A stretch of 44,309 bases of DNA. It comes from a virus. The position numbers were made by a program, and so were the translations under genes. Under the pieces are notes generated by a model that saw only the letters and a program-made list of their open reading frames with translations, made no database searches and was not told where the DNA came from. Position 1 is the first letter of the stretch. Each line of letters opens with the position of its first letter. Below, in pieces: positions 1-6,160 of this stretch. The stretch lies in IMG/VR virus record IMGVR_UViG_3300046689_000634, positions 1-44,309 of that record; one strand, given 5' to 3'.

Positions 1-39
1 GCAGATGAACGTGCAGCTCGCGACCATGTATCAGTGGAC
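1..39. repeat. Terminal overlap, left copy (circular genome)
   Basis: These 39 bases recur at 44271-44309 with one difference (G at 34, A at 44304). Both versions encode the same glutamine in the same frame of the glycoside-hydrolase gene, and the gene reads on without a break from the end of the window to its start. The simplest reading is that the contig is a closed circle, or a circularly permuted phage genome, of about 44,270 unique bases. Confidence 0.9.
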
Positions 40-148
40 CGACGGCGACCAGGTCCTCGACGCCGGCTCGCGCTTCGGCATCCGCAAAACCGACGGCACG
101 TTCCGCGAGCGCCTGATCGAGGTGCTGTCGACGTGGGCGAACAAGTGA
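2..148 (+). CDS. 3' end of TIM-barrel glycoside hydrolase (continues from 43585-44309)
   Basis: The window opens inside this gene. It encodes the last 48 residues, starting QMNVQLATMYQW and ending LIEVLSTWANK, with stop TGA at 146-148. Joined with the piece at 43585-44270 it makes a protein of 277 residues. This part would hold the last barrel strand and the final helix. The next gene overlaps its stop by four bases (GTGA). The family call and catalytic residues are described under the 5' part. Confidence 0.85.
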   Translation, partial: QMNVQLATMYQWTDGDQVLDAGSRFGIRKTDGTFRERLIEVLSTWANK

Positions 149-393
149 GGACTCGGATCGAGAACATCAGGAGCGAGCTGCAGCGGGGCGGGCAGCAGTT
201 CTCGGCGTCCGAGTGTCGGCTGATGCTGCACGAGCTCGAGCGCGTGCCGCAGCTCGAGGCCGCGCTGCAGGCGTACCGGGACGACCACGTCGACTGCGTG
301 CGGCTCGAGGGCGCCGCCGAGGCCGACGACACGCGCTGCGATCGGTGTCGCGCTGCGGAGGCCTTCCTGCACCAGGAGTACCACGACCGGTGA
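145..393 (+). CDS. Hypothetical coiled-coil protein, 82 aa
   Basis: The start is taken as GTG at 145, which overlaps the preceding stop as GTGA. An in-frame GTG at 133 is the alternative. The product is charged and helical, with a heptad-like Leu/Glu stretch (ELERVPQLEAALQAYRDDH) and three cysteines near the C-terminus (C..RLEG, CDRC). The CDRC pair could bind metal or form a disulphide. I do not recognise the family. Its stop overlaps the next start by four bases (GTGA at 390-393), so it belongs to a tight early operon. Confidence 0.7.
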   Translation: MRTRIENIRSELQRGGQQFSASECRLMLHELERVPQLEAALQAYRDDHVDCVRLEGAAEADDTRCDRCRAAEAFLHQEYHDR

Positions 394-665
394 GCGCCAA
401 CAACGACCTGCGGCTGCAGAACCAGCTGCTGACGGTCCAGGCGCGCAGCGACGCCGCCGAGCTCGCGCGGCTGCACAACGTCCTGACCCAGGCGCGCGAG
501 ATGCTCGAGAAGACCGCGAACGCGCTGCAGGTCACGCACCAGGAGCTCGAGCACGCGCGCACGCAGCTCGGGGCGATCCGCGCCCTGGTCGACCGCTGGC
601 GCCTGGCCGGGCTGCGCGGCTGCGCTGACGACGCCGAGCACGCGCTCGCGACGGGGACGCACTGA
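390..665 (+). CDS. Hypothetical coiled-coil protein, 91 aa
   Basis: It starts with GTG at 390, overlapping the preceding stop. Residues 5-70 form a long amphipathic helix rich in Leu, Gln and Glu (for example ARLHNVLTQAREMLEKTANA), a likely coiled coil. The last 12 residues (AEHALATGTH and the acidic residues before it) recur at the end of the next gene, see the repeat entry. No function can be assigned. It overlaps the next ATG by one base (TGATG). Confidence 0.7.
   Translation: MSANNDLRLQNQLLTVQARSDAAELARLHNVLTQAREMLEKTANALQVTHQELEHARTQLGAIRALVDRWRLAGLRGCADDAEHALATGTH
627..665 (+). repeat. 39-bp direct repeat at gene 3' ends, copy 1 (copy 2 at 842-880)
   Basis: The last 39 bases of two successive genes, stop codon included, are 37/39 identical (627-665 and 842-880). 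Both read in the same frame and give the same C-terminal tail, AEHALATGTH. This looks like a recent local duplication, or a recombination scar between adjacent small genes. Confidence 0.85.
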
Positions 666-880
666 TGGGGAGCGCCTTCTATGCGGAGCCGCTCTACGGG
701 CAATCGGCCGCGGACGTGGTGACGTTCCTGATGTTTCCATCGGACGACACCGCGGACCTGCTGGTGCATCAGAGCCACGGTGAGTGCGCGCTCGAAGGTC
801 CGCACCGCATCGCTGACTGTGGACGCTTTCGACGTGAGGCCGACGAGGCCGAGCACGCGCTCGCGACGGGGACACACTGA
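665..880 (+). CDS. Hypothetical protein, 71 aa
   Basis: ATG at 665 overlaps the preceding stop by one base. The N-terminal half (MGSAFYAEPLYGQSAADVVT) is unlike the neighbours and the family is not recognised. The C-terminus ends in the same AEHALATGTH tail as the previous gene, which suggests that the 3' end was copied onto a different gene. Third positions are less GC-biased in the middle (for example TCT, TTT, CAT), which fits recent acquisition or a non-essential gene. Confidence 0.6.
   Translation: MGSAFYAEPLYGQSAADVVTFLMFPSDDTADLLVHQSHGECALEGPHRIADCGRFRREADEAEHALATGTH
842..880 (+). repeat. 39-bp direct repeat at gene 3' ends, copy 2
   Basis: Second copy of the repeat at 627-665, with two substitutions. 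It ends in the stop codon of the 665-880 gene, immediately before the AGGAGGTGA ribosome binding site of the excisionase-like gene. Confidence 0.85.
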
Positions 881-892
881 GGAGGTGACGGG

Positions 893-1114
893 ATGGGCGC
901 AGTAGCAGCGATCCGGCGGGCGGCGGGGAGTGACTCGCCGTGGATGTCCCCGAAGCAGGCCGCGGACTATCTGGGCGTGAGCCTCGACGCGATCTACGAC
1001 GCCTGCGCGACGAAGGGCCTACGCCACAGCAAGCTCGGACACTCGACCGTCCGGTTGCGCCGGGAGTGGGTCGACGAATGGGCCGACAGCCGGGCCCGGG
1101 TGCGCGAACCGTAA
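893..1114 (+). CDS. Excisionase-like helix-turn-helix protein, 73 aa
   Basis: A strong ribosome binding site (AGGAGG, ending 7 bases before ATG) fixes the start. The sequence from residue 16 (WMSPKQAADYLGVSLDAIYD) through RLRREWVDEWADSR has the winged helix-turn-helix pattern of the MerR/HTH_17 excisionase family: 'aa.yLgvs...iy...' followed by a basic wing and an aromatic final helix. It lies just upstream of the integrase promoter and reads toward it, the usual place for a recombination directionality factor. It could instead be a small transcription regulator of int. The DNA-binding role is well supported; the excisionase role is inferred from position. Confidence 0.8.
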   Translation: MGAVAAIRRAAGSDSPWMSPKQAADYLGVSLDAIYDACATKGLRHSKLGHSTVRLRREWVDEWADSRARVREP

Positions 1115-1120
1115 CACCAC

Positions 1121-1149
1121 GTAACAATCATATGATTCTGTGGTAGACT
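1121..1149 (+). promoter_or_regulatory. Integrase promoter with palindromic operator
   Basis: -35 GTAACA (1121-1126), 17-base spacer, -10 TAGACT (1144-1149). The spacer begins with the perfect palindrome AATCATATGATT (1126-1137, sharing the last -35 base). The same 12 bases occupy the same promoter position at 4540-4551. A protein bound there would block RNA polymerase. The area is AT-rich against a very GC-rich background. Confidence 0.7.
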
Positions 1150-1172
1150 GGCGCCCTGGGGGACTGACTGAC

Positions 1173-2594
1173 ATGCCGAGACACGCTGCTTCCGCGACCC
1201 GAGGCCTCATCAAACGTCACCGCGACGACTGTGCGACCCGTCGATACCTCGACCGCTGCGACTGCCCCTGGCGCGGGAAGTATCGCGCGCACGAGGTCCT
1301 GCTGGCGAAGTGGGCCGGGCAGCCCGTCAAACCGCGCGACGCGGGCGCCGCCGTCACCGTGCTGCGGCGGATGCAGGCCGCGGTCGACGCCGGCGAGTTC
1401 GACCCCAACGGCGAACGCGCCCCGCTCGGCGACGACACGAGCCTGCGCGCGTTCATCACCGAGTACAAGTCGCGGTACGCCGAGAAGCACGACCTCTCGC
1501 AGGCCAGCCTCTACCCGATGCTCGACGTGATTGCGCGCGGGCGCCTCGGCGGCCTGACCCTCGAGGAGCTCGCCGGCAACCCGTCGACGATCGAGGACTG
1601 GCTCGACGCGCCCGAGAAGGACCCGAAGGGGCGCGCGCGGACGTGGAGCGCGAAGACCTACAACGCCTACCACGGGCTGCTGCACACCCTCTGCGAGCGC
1701 GCGACCGTCTGGACGGTCAAGGGCGTGGCCCGCATGGCGCACAACCCGATGAAGGCGATCGACTGCAAGGTGGCGGCGCAGCCCGGGCACTTCCGCGAGC
1801 GGCATCTCGACGAGGACGTCGAGGATCGGTTGTTCGCGGCGTGCGACACGTTGAACCGGCCGGCGCACCCGACCACCAAGGCGAAGCTGACGCAGGCGAT
1901 CGCCGACGACATCCGCACCCGCCTCGCCGCCGGCGAGCTCGGGGTCGCGGTCGCCCGGCGCTACGCCATCTCCCCCGCGGTGGTGTCGTCCATCAAGCAC
2001 GGCGACATCTGGAACCCCGAGCGCGTGGTCGGCACCAAGGGCACCGAGATGCGCCGGCGCCTGGTCGCGGCCTTCGACGCCGGCCTGCGCGCGGGCGAGA
2101 TGCTGCAGATCACGCTGGCGCACGTCAACTGGCGGCTGCAGCGCGTGCGGCGCGAGGACGGCACCGAGCTCGCCGGCTACCAGCTGGCGCTGCCGCCCGA
2201 GCTCACCAAGGGCGGCAAGCGCACGGGCGAGACGCAGTACGTGTTCGTCGCGACCGAGCGCGGCAAGGCGATGCTCGAGGCCCGGCGGTTTCAGCTGAAG
2301 AACAACAAGCCGACGCAGCAGTTCGTCTTCGGCGACGAGGCGGGCCGCCAGGTGAAAGGGTTCCGGCGGATGTGGCGCGAGCTGTTCGAGCTGGCCGGCC
2401 TGACCTGGGGGCGGGACCACGGGGTCGTGTGGCACACCATCCGGCACGAGTACATCTCCCGGGTGGCCGAGCTCACCGACCCGGTGATCGCGCAACAGCT
2501 CGCGCGGCACGCCAACCTGGCGACGACCGAGCTCTACTTCAACACCCGTCGCGACAGGCAGCTGTCGGCCGCTGCTGGCCTCAGTCGGCGGTAA
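1173..2594 (+). CDS. int: Tyrosine-family phage integrase
   Basis: Site-specific recombinase that would join attP (2677-2725) to the host tRNA-Pro gene. With start ATG 1173 (GGGGGA ahead of it; an in-frame GTG at 1140 lies inside the promoter) it has 473 residues. The catalytic set is visible: Arg306 in GLRAGEML, His421 and Arg424 in HTIRHEY, His446 in LARHANLATT and nucleophile Tyr455 in TELYFNTRRD. The N-terminal 60 residues carry a Cys-containing basic segment (RRYLDRCDCPWRGKYR) resembling the arm-binding domain of phage integrases. An extra helix-turn-helix-like segment, about residues 239-283, interrupts the region just before Arg306 (see findings). It stops 5 bp before the first 31-bp arm repeat. 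Confidence 0.95.
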   Translation: MPRHAASATRGLIKRHRDDCATRRYLDRCDCPWRGKYRAHEVLLAKWAGQPVKPRDAGAAVTVLRRMQAAVDAGEFDPNGERAPLGDDTSLRAFITEYKSRYAEKHDLSQASLYPMLDVIARGRLGGLTLEELAGNPSTIEDWLDAPEKDPKGRARTWSAKTYNAYHGLLHTLCERATVWTVKGVARMAHNPMKAIDCKVAAQPGHFRERHLDEDVEDRLFAACDTLNRPAHPTTKAKLTQAIADDIRTRLAAGELGVAVARRYAISPAVVSSIKHGDIWNPERVVGTKGTEMRRRLVAAFDAGLRAGEMLQITLAHVNWRLQRVRREDGTELAGYQLALPPELTKGGKRTGETQYVFVATERGKAMLEARRFQLKNNKPTQQFVFGDEAGRQVKGFRRMWRELFELAGLTWGRDHGVVWHTIRHEYISRVAELTDPVIAQQLARHANLATTELYFNTRRDRQLSAAAGLSRR

Positions 2595-2598
2595 TATG

Positions 2599-2629
2599 CC
2601 GGCCAAAATCGTGAAGCCATCGTGAAGCC
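2599..2629 (+). repeat. 31-bp direct repeat flanking attP, left copy (likely integrase arm site)
   Basis: This 31-bp stretch recurs without mismatch at 2806-2836, on the other side of the tRNA-derived core. Each copy begins CCGGCCAAAA and contains two tandem 11-bp units (ATCGTGAAGCC twice). Paired direct arm repeats around an attP core are typical binding sites for the N-terminal domain of lambda-type integrases. Confidence 0.85.
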
Positions 2630-2654
2630 AAACCCGCAAATGTGCGATTGGCGT

Positions 2655-2668
2655 GGGGCTTCGGCCCC
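2655..2668 (+). terminator. Hairpin with TTCG tetraloop after int
   Basis: GGGGC (2655-2659), loop TTCG, GCCCC (2664-2668). It is a very stable short hairpin 60 bases after the integrase stop. No T-run follows, so factor-independent termination is uncertain. Confidence 0.45.
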
Positions 2669-2676
2669 CTGGACGG

Positions 2677-2725
2677 TCGGTTCGGGACCGAGGGGTCGCA
2701 GGTTCAAATCCTGCCGCCCCGACCA
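2677..2725 (+). other. attP core: 3' half of tRNA-Pro(CGG)
   Basis: The segment reads as a tRNA 3' half in order: anticodon stem and loop (TTCGGGA, anticodon CGG at 2683-2685, stem 3' side CCGAG), variable loop GGGTC, T stem-loop GCAGG-TTCAAAT-CCTGC (2698-2714), acceptor strand CGCCCCG (2715-2721), discriminator A and CCA (2723-2725). No matching 5' half lies upstream, so this is not a tRNA gene. The outermost anticodon-stem pair (G2676/G2692) is mismatched, so identity with the host gene probably starts at 2677. Integration into the host tRNA-Pro(CGG) gene would rebuild an intact tRNA. Confidence 0.9.
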
Positions 2726-2736
2726 CACTTCCCGCA

Positions 2737-2756
2737 AAATCCTAAGAAATCCTAAC
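2737..2756 (+). repeat. Tandem 10-bp repeat next to attP core
   Basis: AAATCCTAAG is followed directly by AAATCCTAAC, 11 bases after the tRNA CCA end. The unit resembles the AAATCCTG of the T arm. It may be an extra integrase or excisionase contact site. It is short, so this is tentative. Confidence 0.5.
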
Positions 2757-2805
2757 CTTTCGACGCGGTGCCTACCGGCAGCTACCTGCTGCTGTAGGCC
2801 ACTAT

Positions 2806-2836
2806 CCGGCCAAAATCGTGAAGCCATCGTGAAGCC
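2806..2836 (+). repeat. 31-bp direct repeat flanking attP, right copy
   Basis: Perfect second copy of 2599-2629 with the same two tandem ATCGTGAAGCC units, 207 bp downstream and in the same orientation. A CCTAC/GTAGG inverted repeat (2771-2798) lies between it and the core. Apart from these sites I see nothing coding in 2597-2881. Confidence 0.85.
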
Positions 2837-2881
2837 GGAGGAGCCCTCCATCCGGCTCGACGGATGTGAGGCGCAGGCGTC

Positions 2882-3769
2882 GTGAGCACCGCCGCGACCC
2901 TCGCCGCCAATGCCCGTGCCACCGAGCAGCGGGTCGTTGCCTTCTTTGCCGCGCGCGGCTTGCGTCCCTCGCCCCGGGCGTACGGGGCGTGCGCCCGCGT
3001 CGTCGCGGGCCGGCGCTGCGGGCTGAGCTCGGGGACGTACTCGTGTGAGTGCCAGCAGTTCCACCGGCTGTTCGATCACGGCCGGACCTGGCTCGACCCC
3101 GCCGGTCATCGTGTGATCTCTGGTGAGCCGTACGGGATCGACGACGAGGTCCTGCGGCGCTTTCAACAGCAGGTGGCTGACCCCTTGGACCTCGTCGTCA
3201 GCACAGAACCCAACTCTCCCTGGTTCCCGGGCCACACGTCCCTCGTGCTCGTGCAGCGGAGGACCTCGACCGCAAAGGAGCACGTTATGAGGATCGTTCC
3301 ACCGTCCGCACCGCCGAAGCCACCGCGGCTCCAGATGGAGCAACGGCAGATTTACGAGGCTCTGGGGGCCGCGCGCGAGCACGGCCACGTCATAGAGGTC
3401 GAGTTTTATTGTGAGCGGCCGGCTTGTGCAGCCCGCGAGATTCGCGTCACGTTGAAGGACCACGACAGCAACCTGGTCCCCCACATGGCCCACCACGTCG
3501 TGGCCTGCCCGATCTGCAGCCATCCCGTCAAAGTGCATTGGGTCCGAAGCGCCCACGACCAGGCGCGACACGACGAGGCCCTTGCCCGTAGCAGCGTGAA
3601 CACGCAGATGTTCCTGCGGGATCTCCCGCCTGACGAGCTCGGGGCGGTGCCCGCGAGCGTGCTGTGCGACGAGCGACTACCGCCAACCCCGCCAGGGTGG
3701 TTTGATGACGCGCCACCACCCGAGCCGAAACCCACGCGCGTATTCCGATCGAAATCGAGGACCGAATGA
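2882..3769 (+). CDS. Hypothetical protein with central zinc-ribbon-like Cys pairs, 295 aa
   Basis: GTG start, 45 bp right of the arm repeat, so in the prophage this would be the outermost gene at one end. Residues about 15-130 form a globular domain with aromatic and acidic residues (FHRLFDHGRTWLDPAGH, EPYGIDDEVLRRFQQQV). A second part (about 150-235) has CERPACAA and CPICSH pairs, likely a Cys4 zinc ribbon. The C-terminal 50 residues are Pro-rich and disordered. Third positions are less GC-rich than in the structural genes, as is common for cargo. The stop overlaps the next ATG (ATGA). I do not recognise the family. Confidence 0.7.
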   Translation: MSTAATLAANARATEQRVVAFFAARGLRPSPRAYGACARVVAGRRCGLSSGTYSCECQQFHRLFDHGRTWLDPAGHRVISGEPYGIDDEVLRRFQQQVADPLDLVVSTEPNSPWFPGHTSLVLVQRRTSTAKEHVMRIVPPSAPPKPPRLQMEQRQIYEALGAAREHGHVIEVEFYCERPACAAREIRVTLKDHDSNLVPHMAHHVVACPICSHPVKVHWVRSAHDQARHDEALARSSVNTQMFLRDLPPDELGAVPASVLCDERLPPTPPGWFDDAPPPEPKPTRVFRSKSRTE

Positions 3770-4092
3770 TGCGAGGCGATGTCCGTTTCCACCACGAGGG
3801 CGACAAGTTCGCCATCTCCACCAACACCGACACCGAGCGCGACTTCCTCGATGGCGTCGCGTCGGCGCTCGCCGAGCTCAAGCCAGGTGCGGAGGAGCTG
3901 GCGCGCTGGCTGCCCCTCGTCGTCGACATCTCCGCGAAGCACCGCGGCTACAAGGCCGACGTGGTCGAGCGGCGCCTGCTGGTCGCCGGCGCCTGGCTGC
4001 CGAGCGACACGGCGTCGATCGTCGCCGGCAGCCGCGTCACCGAGGAGGCAGCGACCAGCGGGCTCGGGCCCCTGGCGCTGGCCGAGGTCTGA
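3766..4092 (+). CDS. Hypothetical protein, 108 aa
   Basis: The start overlaps the previous stop, so translation is probably coupled. The product is acidic at the N-terminus, with a helical middle (RDFLDGVASALAELKPGAEE) and no Cys clusters, signal peptide or membrane segment. A stop at 4092 and a 22-bp gap separate it from the next gene. No family recognised. Confidence 0.65.
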   Translation: MMRGDVRFHHEGDKFAISTNTDTERDFLDGVASALAELKPGAEELARWLPLVVDISAKHRGYKADVVERRLLVAGAWLPSDTASIVAGSRVTEEAATSGLGPLALAEV

Positions 4093-4114
4093 TGTCGACT
4101 GAGGGGACGAGCTC

Positions 4115-4522
4115 GTGACCACGGGCTGCGTCTTCTGCGGCGAGCCCTACGAGGGCAGCCTGGCCGAGCATCTCGAGAAGCACTGCGATGGGAAGCAGGG
4201 CCACATCGAGGCGCGCATCGAGGCGCGCGACCTGGCCGACGCGCCGGAGTCGCGCGCCCGGCACACGGACCCTGAGACGTCGCACGCCGCGGCGGCGTGT
4301 GTGAACGAGCTGAAGATCGACAGGCGGATTGTGGCCGCGCTCAAGGCGATCGCGCCGGCGAGCTCGGAAGGGGTGAGTGAGTACACGGGGCTGCGGTTGG
4401 TCGTGGTGTCGCCCCGCTTCAAGCCGCTCGAAAGCATCGGGCTCGTCTACCGCGCGACGAAGGTCCGCAACCGCAGCGGACATTGGGCGATCGGGTGGGC
4501 GCTGACGGACAAGGCCTCGTGA
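4115..4522 (+). CDS. Zinc-finger plus winged-helix DNA-binding protein, 135 aa
   Basis: GTG start preceded by GAGGGG. The N-terminus has a C2HC finger (CVFCGEPYEGSLAEHLEKHC). The rest begins with ARHTDPETSHAAAACV, a phrase typical of small phage winged-helix proteins. A predicted wHTH follows, with SPRFKPLESIGLVYRA as the recognition helix and beta-wing and a C-terminal GHWAIGWALT strand. Probable role: transcription or replication-associated DNA binding in the cargo region. It ends 12 bp before the -35 box of the next promoter. Confidence 0.7.
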   Translation: MTTGCVFCGEPYEGSLAEHLEKHCDGKQGHIEARIEARDLADAPESRARHTDPETSHAAAACVNELKIDRRIVAALKAIAPASSEGVSEYTGLRLVVVSPRFKPLESIGLVYRATKVRNRSGHWAIGWALTDKAS

Positions 4523-4534
4523 AATGATAGCTAC

Positions 4535-4563
4535 TTGACAATCATATGATTCACTGATAACCT
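4535..4563 (+). promoter_or_regulatory. Promoter with palindromic operator for the TGT/DpdA-like operon
   Basis: Consensus -35 TTGACA (4535-4540), 17-base spacer, -10-like TAACCT (4558-4563). The spacer starts with the palindrome AATCATATGATT (4540-4551), identical to the integrase promoter operator and at the same register. Shared control by one repressor is the natural inference. The ribosome binding site GGAGG lies at 4571-4575. Confidence 0.75.
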
Positions 4564-4582
4564 CCGCGGCGGAGGTTTGGTG

Positions 4583-5275
4583 ATGGCAACGAGAGAGAGC
4601 GGAAAGATGAAGGCTTACGTCGGGCAGACGCGCGCGGCCGTGCTCATCGACGAGCTCGCCGGCGCGGGCATCGGCGAGTGCGTGTGCCGCGGAGAGTTTC
4701 CCCCGCGGCGGTCGTTCTCGTGGTTCTACGACAACGGCGCGTTCAGCGACTTCAAGGCGGGCCGGCCGTTCGCCGTCGCGAAGTTCTGGCGCGAGCTCGC
4801 GCACATGGTCGACGTGGTCGAGCTGCAGGGGCACACCCTGCCCGACTTCGTCGTGCTGCCTGACCTGGTCGCCGGCGGCTGCGCGTCGCTGACCGAGTCG
4901 GCCAGCTGGCTCGAGGTCGTGCGCGGCTACGCGGCGCGCGGCGTGCGGTTCTACGTCGCGGTGCAGGACGGCATGACCGCGGCCGACGTCGAGGGGTTCC
5001 TCGAGCTCGCCGGCGACCTGGTGAGCGGCTTGTTCGTCGGGGGCTCCCTGCCCTGGAAGCTCGAGACAGGCGCCGCCTGGGTCACCCTGGCGCACGCGCG
5101 CGGCCTTCTGTGCCACGTCGGGCGCGTCGGCACCGCGGCGCGCGTGCAGTGGGCGCTCCGCATCGGTGCGGATTCGATCGACAGCTCGCTGCCGCTGTGG
5201 AGCTCGGCCAAGCTCGGCATCTTCCTCGAGGCGCTCCGCGGTCGGACGCGCTTCGGGCTGCAGGAGGTGGCGTGA
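4583..5275 (+). CDS. TIM-barrel protein resembling TGT/DpdA-type base-exchange enzymes
   Basis: ATG 4583 sits 7 bases after GGAGG; 230 residues. Motifs spread over a barrel-like pattern: YDNGAF (49-54), VVLPD (Asp94), VAVQDGM (Asp129), FVGGS (151-155), CHVGR (177-181) and GADSIDSS (Asp197, Asp200). Equivalents of these (GGxxVGE-like, late-barrel GxDxxD) occur in tRNA-guanine transglycosylases and in DpdA, which inserts 7-deazaguanines into DNA. This rests on recalled motif similarity, not alignment. The length is about half that of a full TGT, and no preQ0-making genes are present. It heads its own operon under the operator shared with int. Alternative: an uncharacterised TIM-barrel hydrolase. 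Confidence 0.55.
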   Translation: MATRESGKMKAYVGQTRAAVLIDELAGAGIGECVCRGEFPPRRSFSWFYDNGAFSDFKAGRPFAVAKFWRELAHMVDVVELQGHTLPDFVVLPDLVAGGCASLTESASWLEVVRGYAARGVRFYVAVQDGMTAADVEGFLELAGDLVSGLFVGGSLPWKLETGAAWVTLAHARGLLCHVGRVGTAARVQWALRIGADSIDSSLPLWSSAKLGIFLEALRGRTRFGLQEVA

Positions 5276-5583
5276 TGACGCGCACCTACCCGACGATCGA
5301 CCTGGCGGTGCGCGCGTTCGTGCGGCACGGCAAGAAGAAGGGGTTTGTGCGGGTGCTCGGCGGCGGCTGGTGGCAGGTGCAGGCCGGCCGGTCGTTCGCC
5401 TGGCGGGCGCAGGGGTTCGCGGACCTGCGTCGCAAGCTGCTGGCGCACTCGGTGCTGATGCAGCACCCGGGCGGGTCGGCGACGTTCACCGAGCCCGTCG
5501 TCAAGGCGGCGACGATCGGCGAGGTCGGCACGCTCGTGGTCGGCGAGCAGATGTTCCTGGCGCAGCTGCGGAGGCAACCATGA
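5275..5583 (+). CDS. Hypothetical protein, 102 aa
   Basis: ATG overlaps the previous stop by one base, with GGAGG just upstream. The product is basic and aromatic at the N-terminus (RHGKKKGFVRVLGGGWWQVQ), suggesting nucleic-acid contact by a small beta domain. No recognised family. It is the second gene of the operon that begins with the TGT/DpdA-like gene. Confidence 0.65.
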   Translation: MTRTYPTIDLAVRAFVRHGKKKGFVRVLGGGWWQVQAGRSFAWRAQGFADLRRKLLAHSVLMQHPGGSATFTEPVVKAATIGEVGTLVVGEQMFLAQLRRQP

Positions 5584-5753
5584 TGCGGCAACGCTGCTAC
5601 ACGGCGCGGTTCACCCGGGGCACCGACGTGCGCGCGTTCACGGTGTTCGCCTGGAACAAGGACGACGCCTACGTCGCCGCGCTGCGGGAGCTCGAGGCCG
5701 TCGTCGCCGACGCCCGCGCGTGGGCCTACTACGGCGTGGAGCGTGCGCGATGA
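5580..5753 (+). CDS. Hypothetical protein, 57 aa
   Basis: ATGATG start overlapping the previous stop. A small alpha/beta protein: basic strands (YTARFTRGTDVRAFTVFAWN) followed by an acidic helix (DDAYVAALRELEAVVADARA). GC-rich third positions and the four-base overlaps at both ends support it as a real gene. Function unknown. Confidence 0.6.
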   Translation: MMRQRCYTARFTRGTDVRAFTVFAWNKDDAYVAALRELEAVVADARAWAYYGVERAR

Positions 5754-6160
5754 AGCTGCCGGTGCGACGTGAGAAGGCCGAGCAGGCGGCCGGCGTGCAG
5801 CTGCTGCGCAGCGCGTGCGGCGCGCACGTCTACGTGCTCGGGCATCCGCGGCCGGCGGGCGACCGCCCGAGCACGATGCAGACGCCCGGCTTGCCGGACG
5901 TGATCGCGTTCCTGCCGGTGCCGCGGACCTGGACGGTCGACGTGCCGATCGTGCTGGTGATGTGGGAGGCGAAATCGAGCCGGGGCCGGCTGCGCCCCGA
6001 GCAGACGACGTTCCTCGAGCTCTGCCAGGCCGCCGAGGTGCGCCACGTCGTCGGCGACCTCGACGCGCTCATCGCCTGGCTGATCGAGTACGGGTTCCTG
6101 CAGCGCGGCCAGGTGCCGCACTACCGGCTGCCGGCCGAGCCCGCGGCGGTGCAACCATGA
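5750..6160 (+). CDS. VRR-NUC family nuclease, 136 aa
   Basis: PD-(D/E)xK endonuclease fold. The metal-binding set is visible as GLPD (Asp50) and WEAK (Glu73, Lys75), followed by RLRPEQTTFLELCQAAEV and VVGDLDALIAWL, the usual VRR-NUC C-terminal helices. VRR-NUC proteins in phages are small, structure-selective or Holliday-junction-type nucleases that act on replication or recombination intermediates. Overlaps at both ends place it in the operon after the TGT/DpdA-like gene, so a link between a modified or branched DNA substrate and this nuclease is possible but unproven. Confidence 0.85.
   Translation: MKLPVRREKAEQAAGVQLLRSACGAHVYVLGHPRPAGDRPSTMQTPGLPDVIAFLPVPRTWTVDVPIVLVMWEAKSSRGRLRPEQTTFLELCQAAEVRHVVGDLDALIAWLIEYGFLQRGQVPHYRLPAEPAAVQP

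Noticed and set aside
2677-2725. A functional tRNA-Pro gene
   Set aside because: Only the part from the anticodon arm to CCA is present. No matching acceptor 5' strand or D arm lies upstream.
1128-2726. Long open frame on the - strand opposite the integrase (and similar - strand frames at 7587-8945, 14344-17460, 30164-34564)
   Set aside because: These are mirror frames of GC-rich genes. Their products are Arg/Ala/Leu-rich without family features, and the opposite + strand genes have clear domains and ribosome binding sites.
2622-2885. 87-codon + frame across the attP site
   Set aside because: It translates the arm repeats and tRNA fragment and has no ribosome binding site; the att function explains the sequence.
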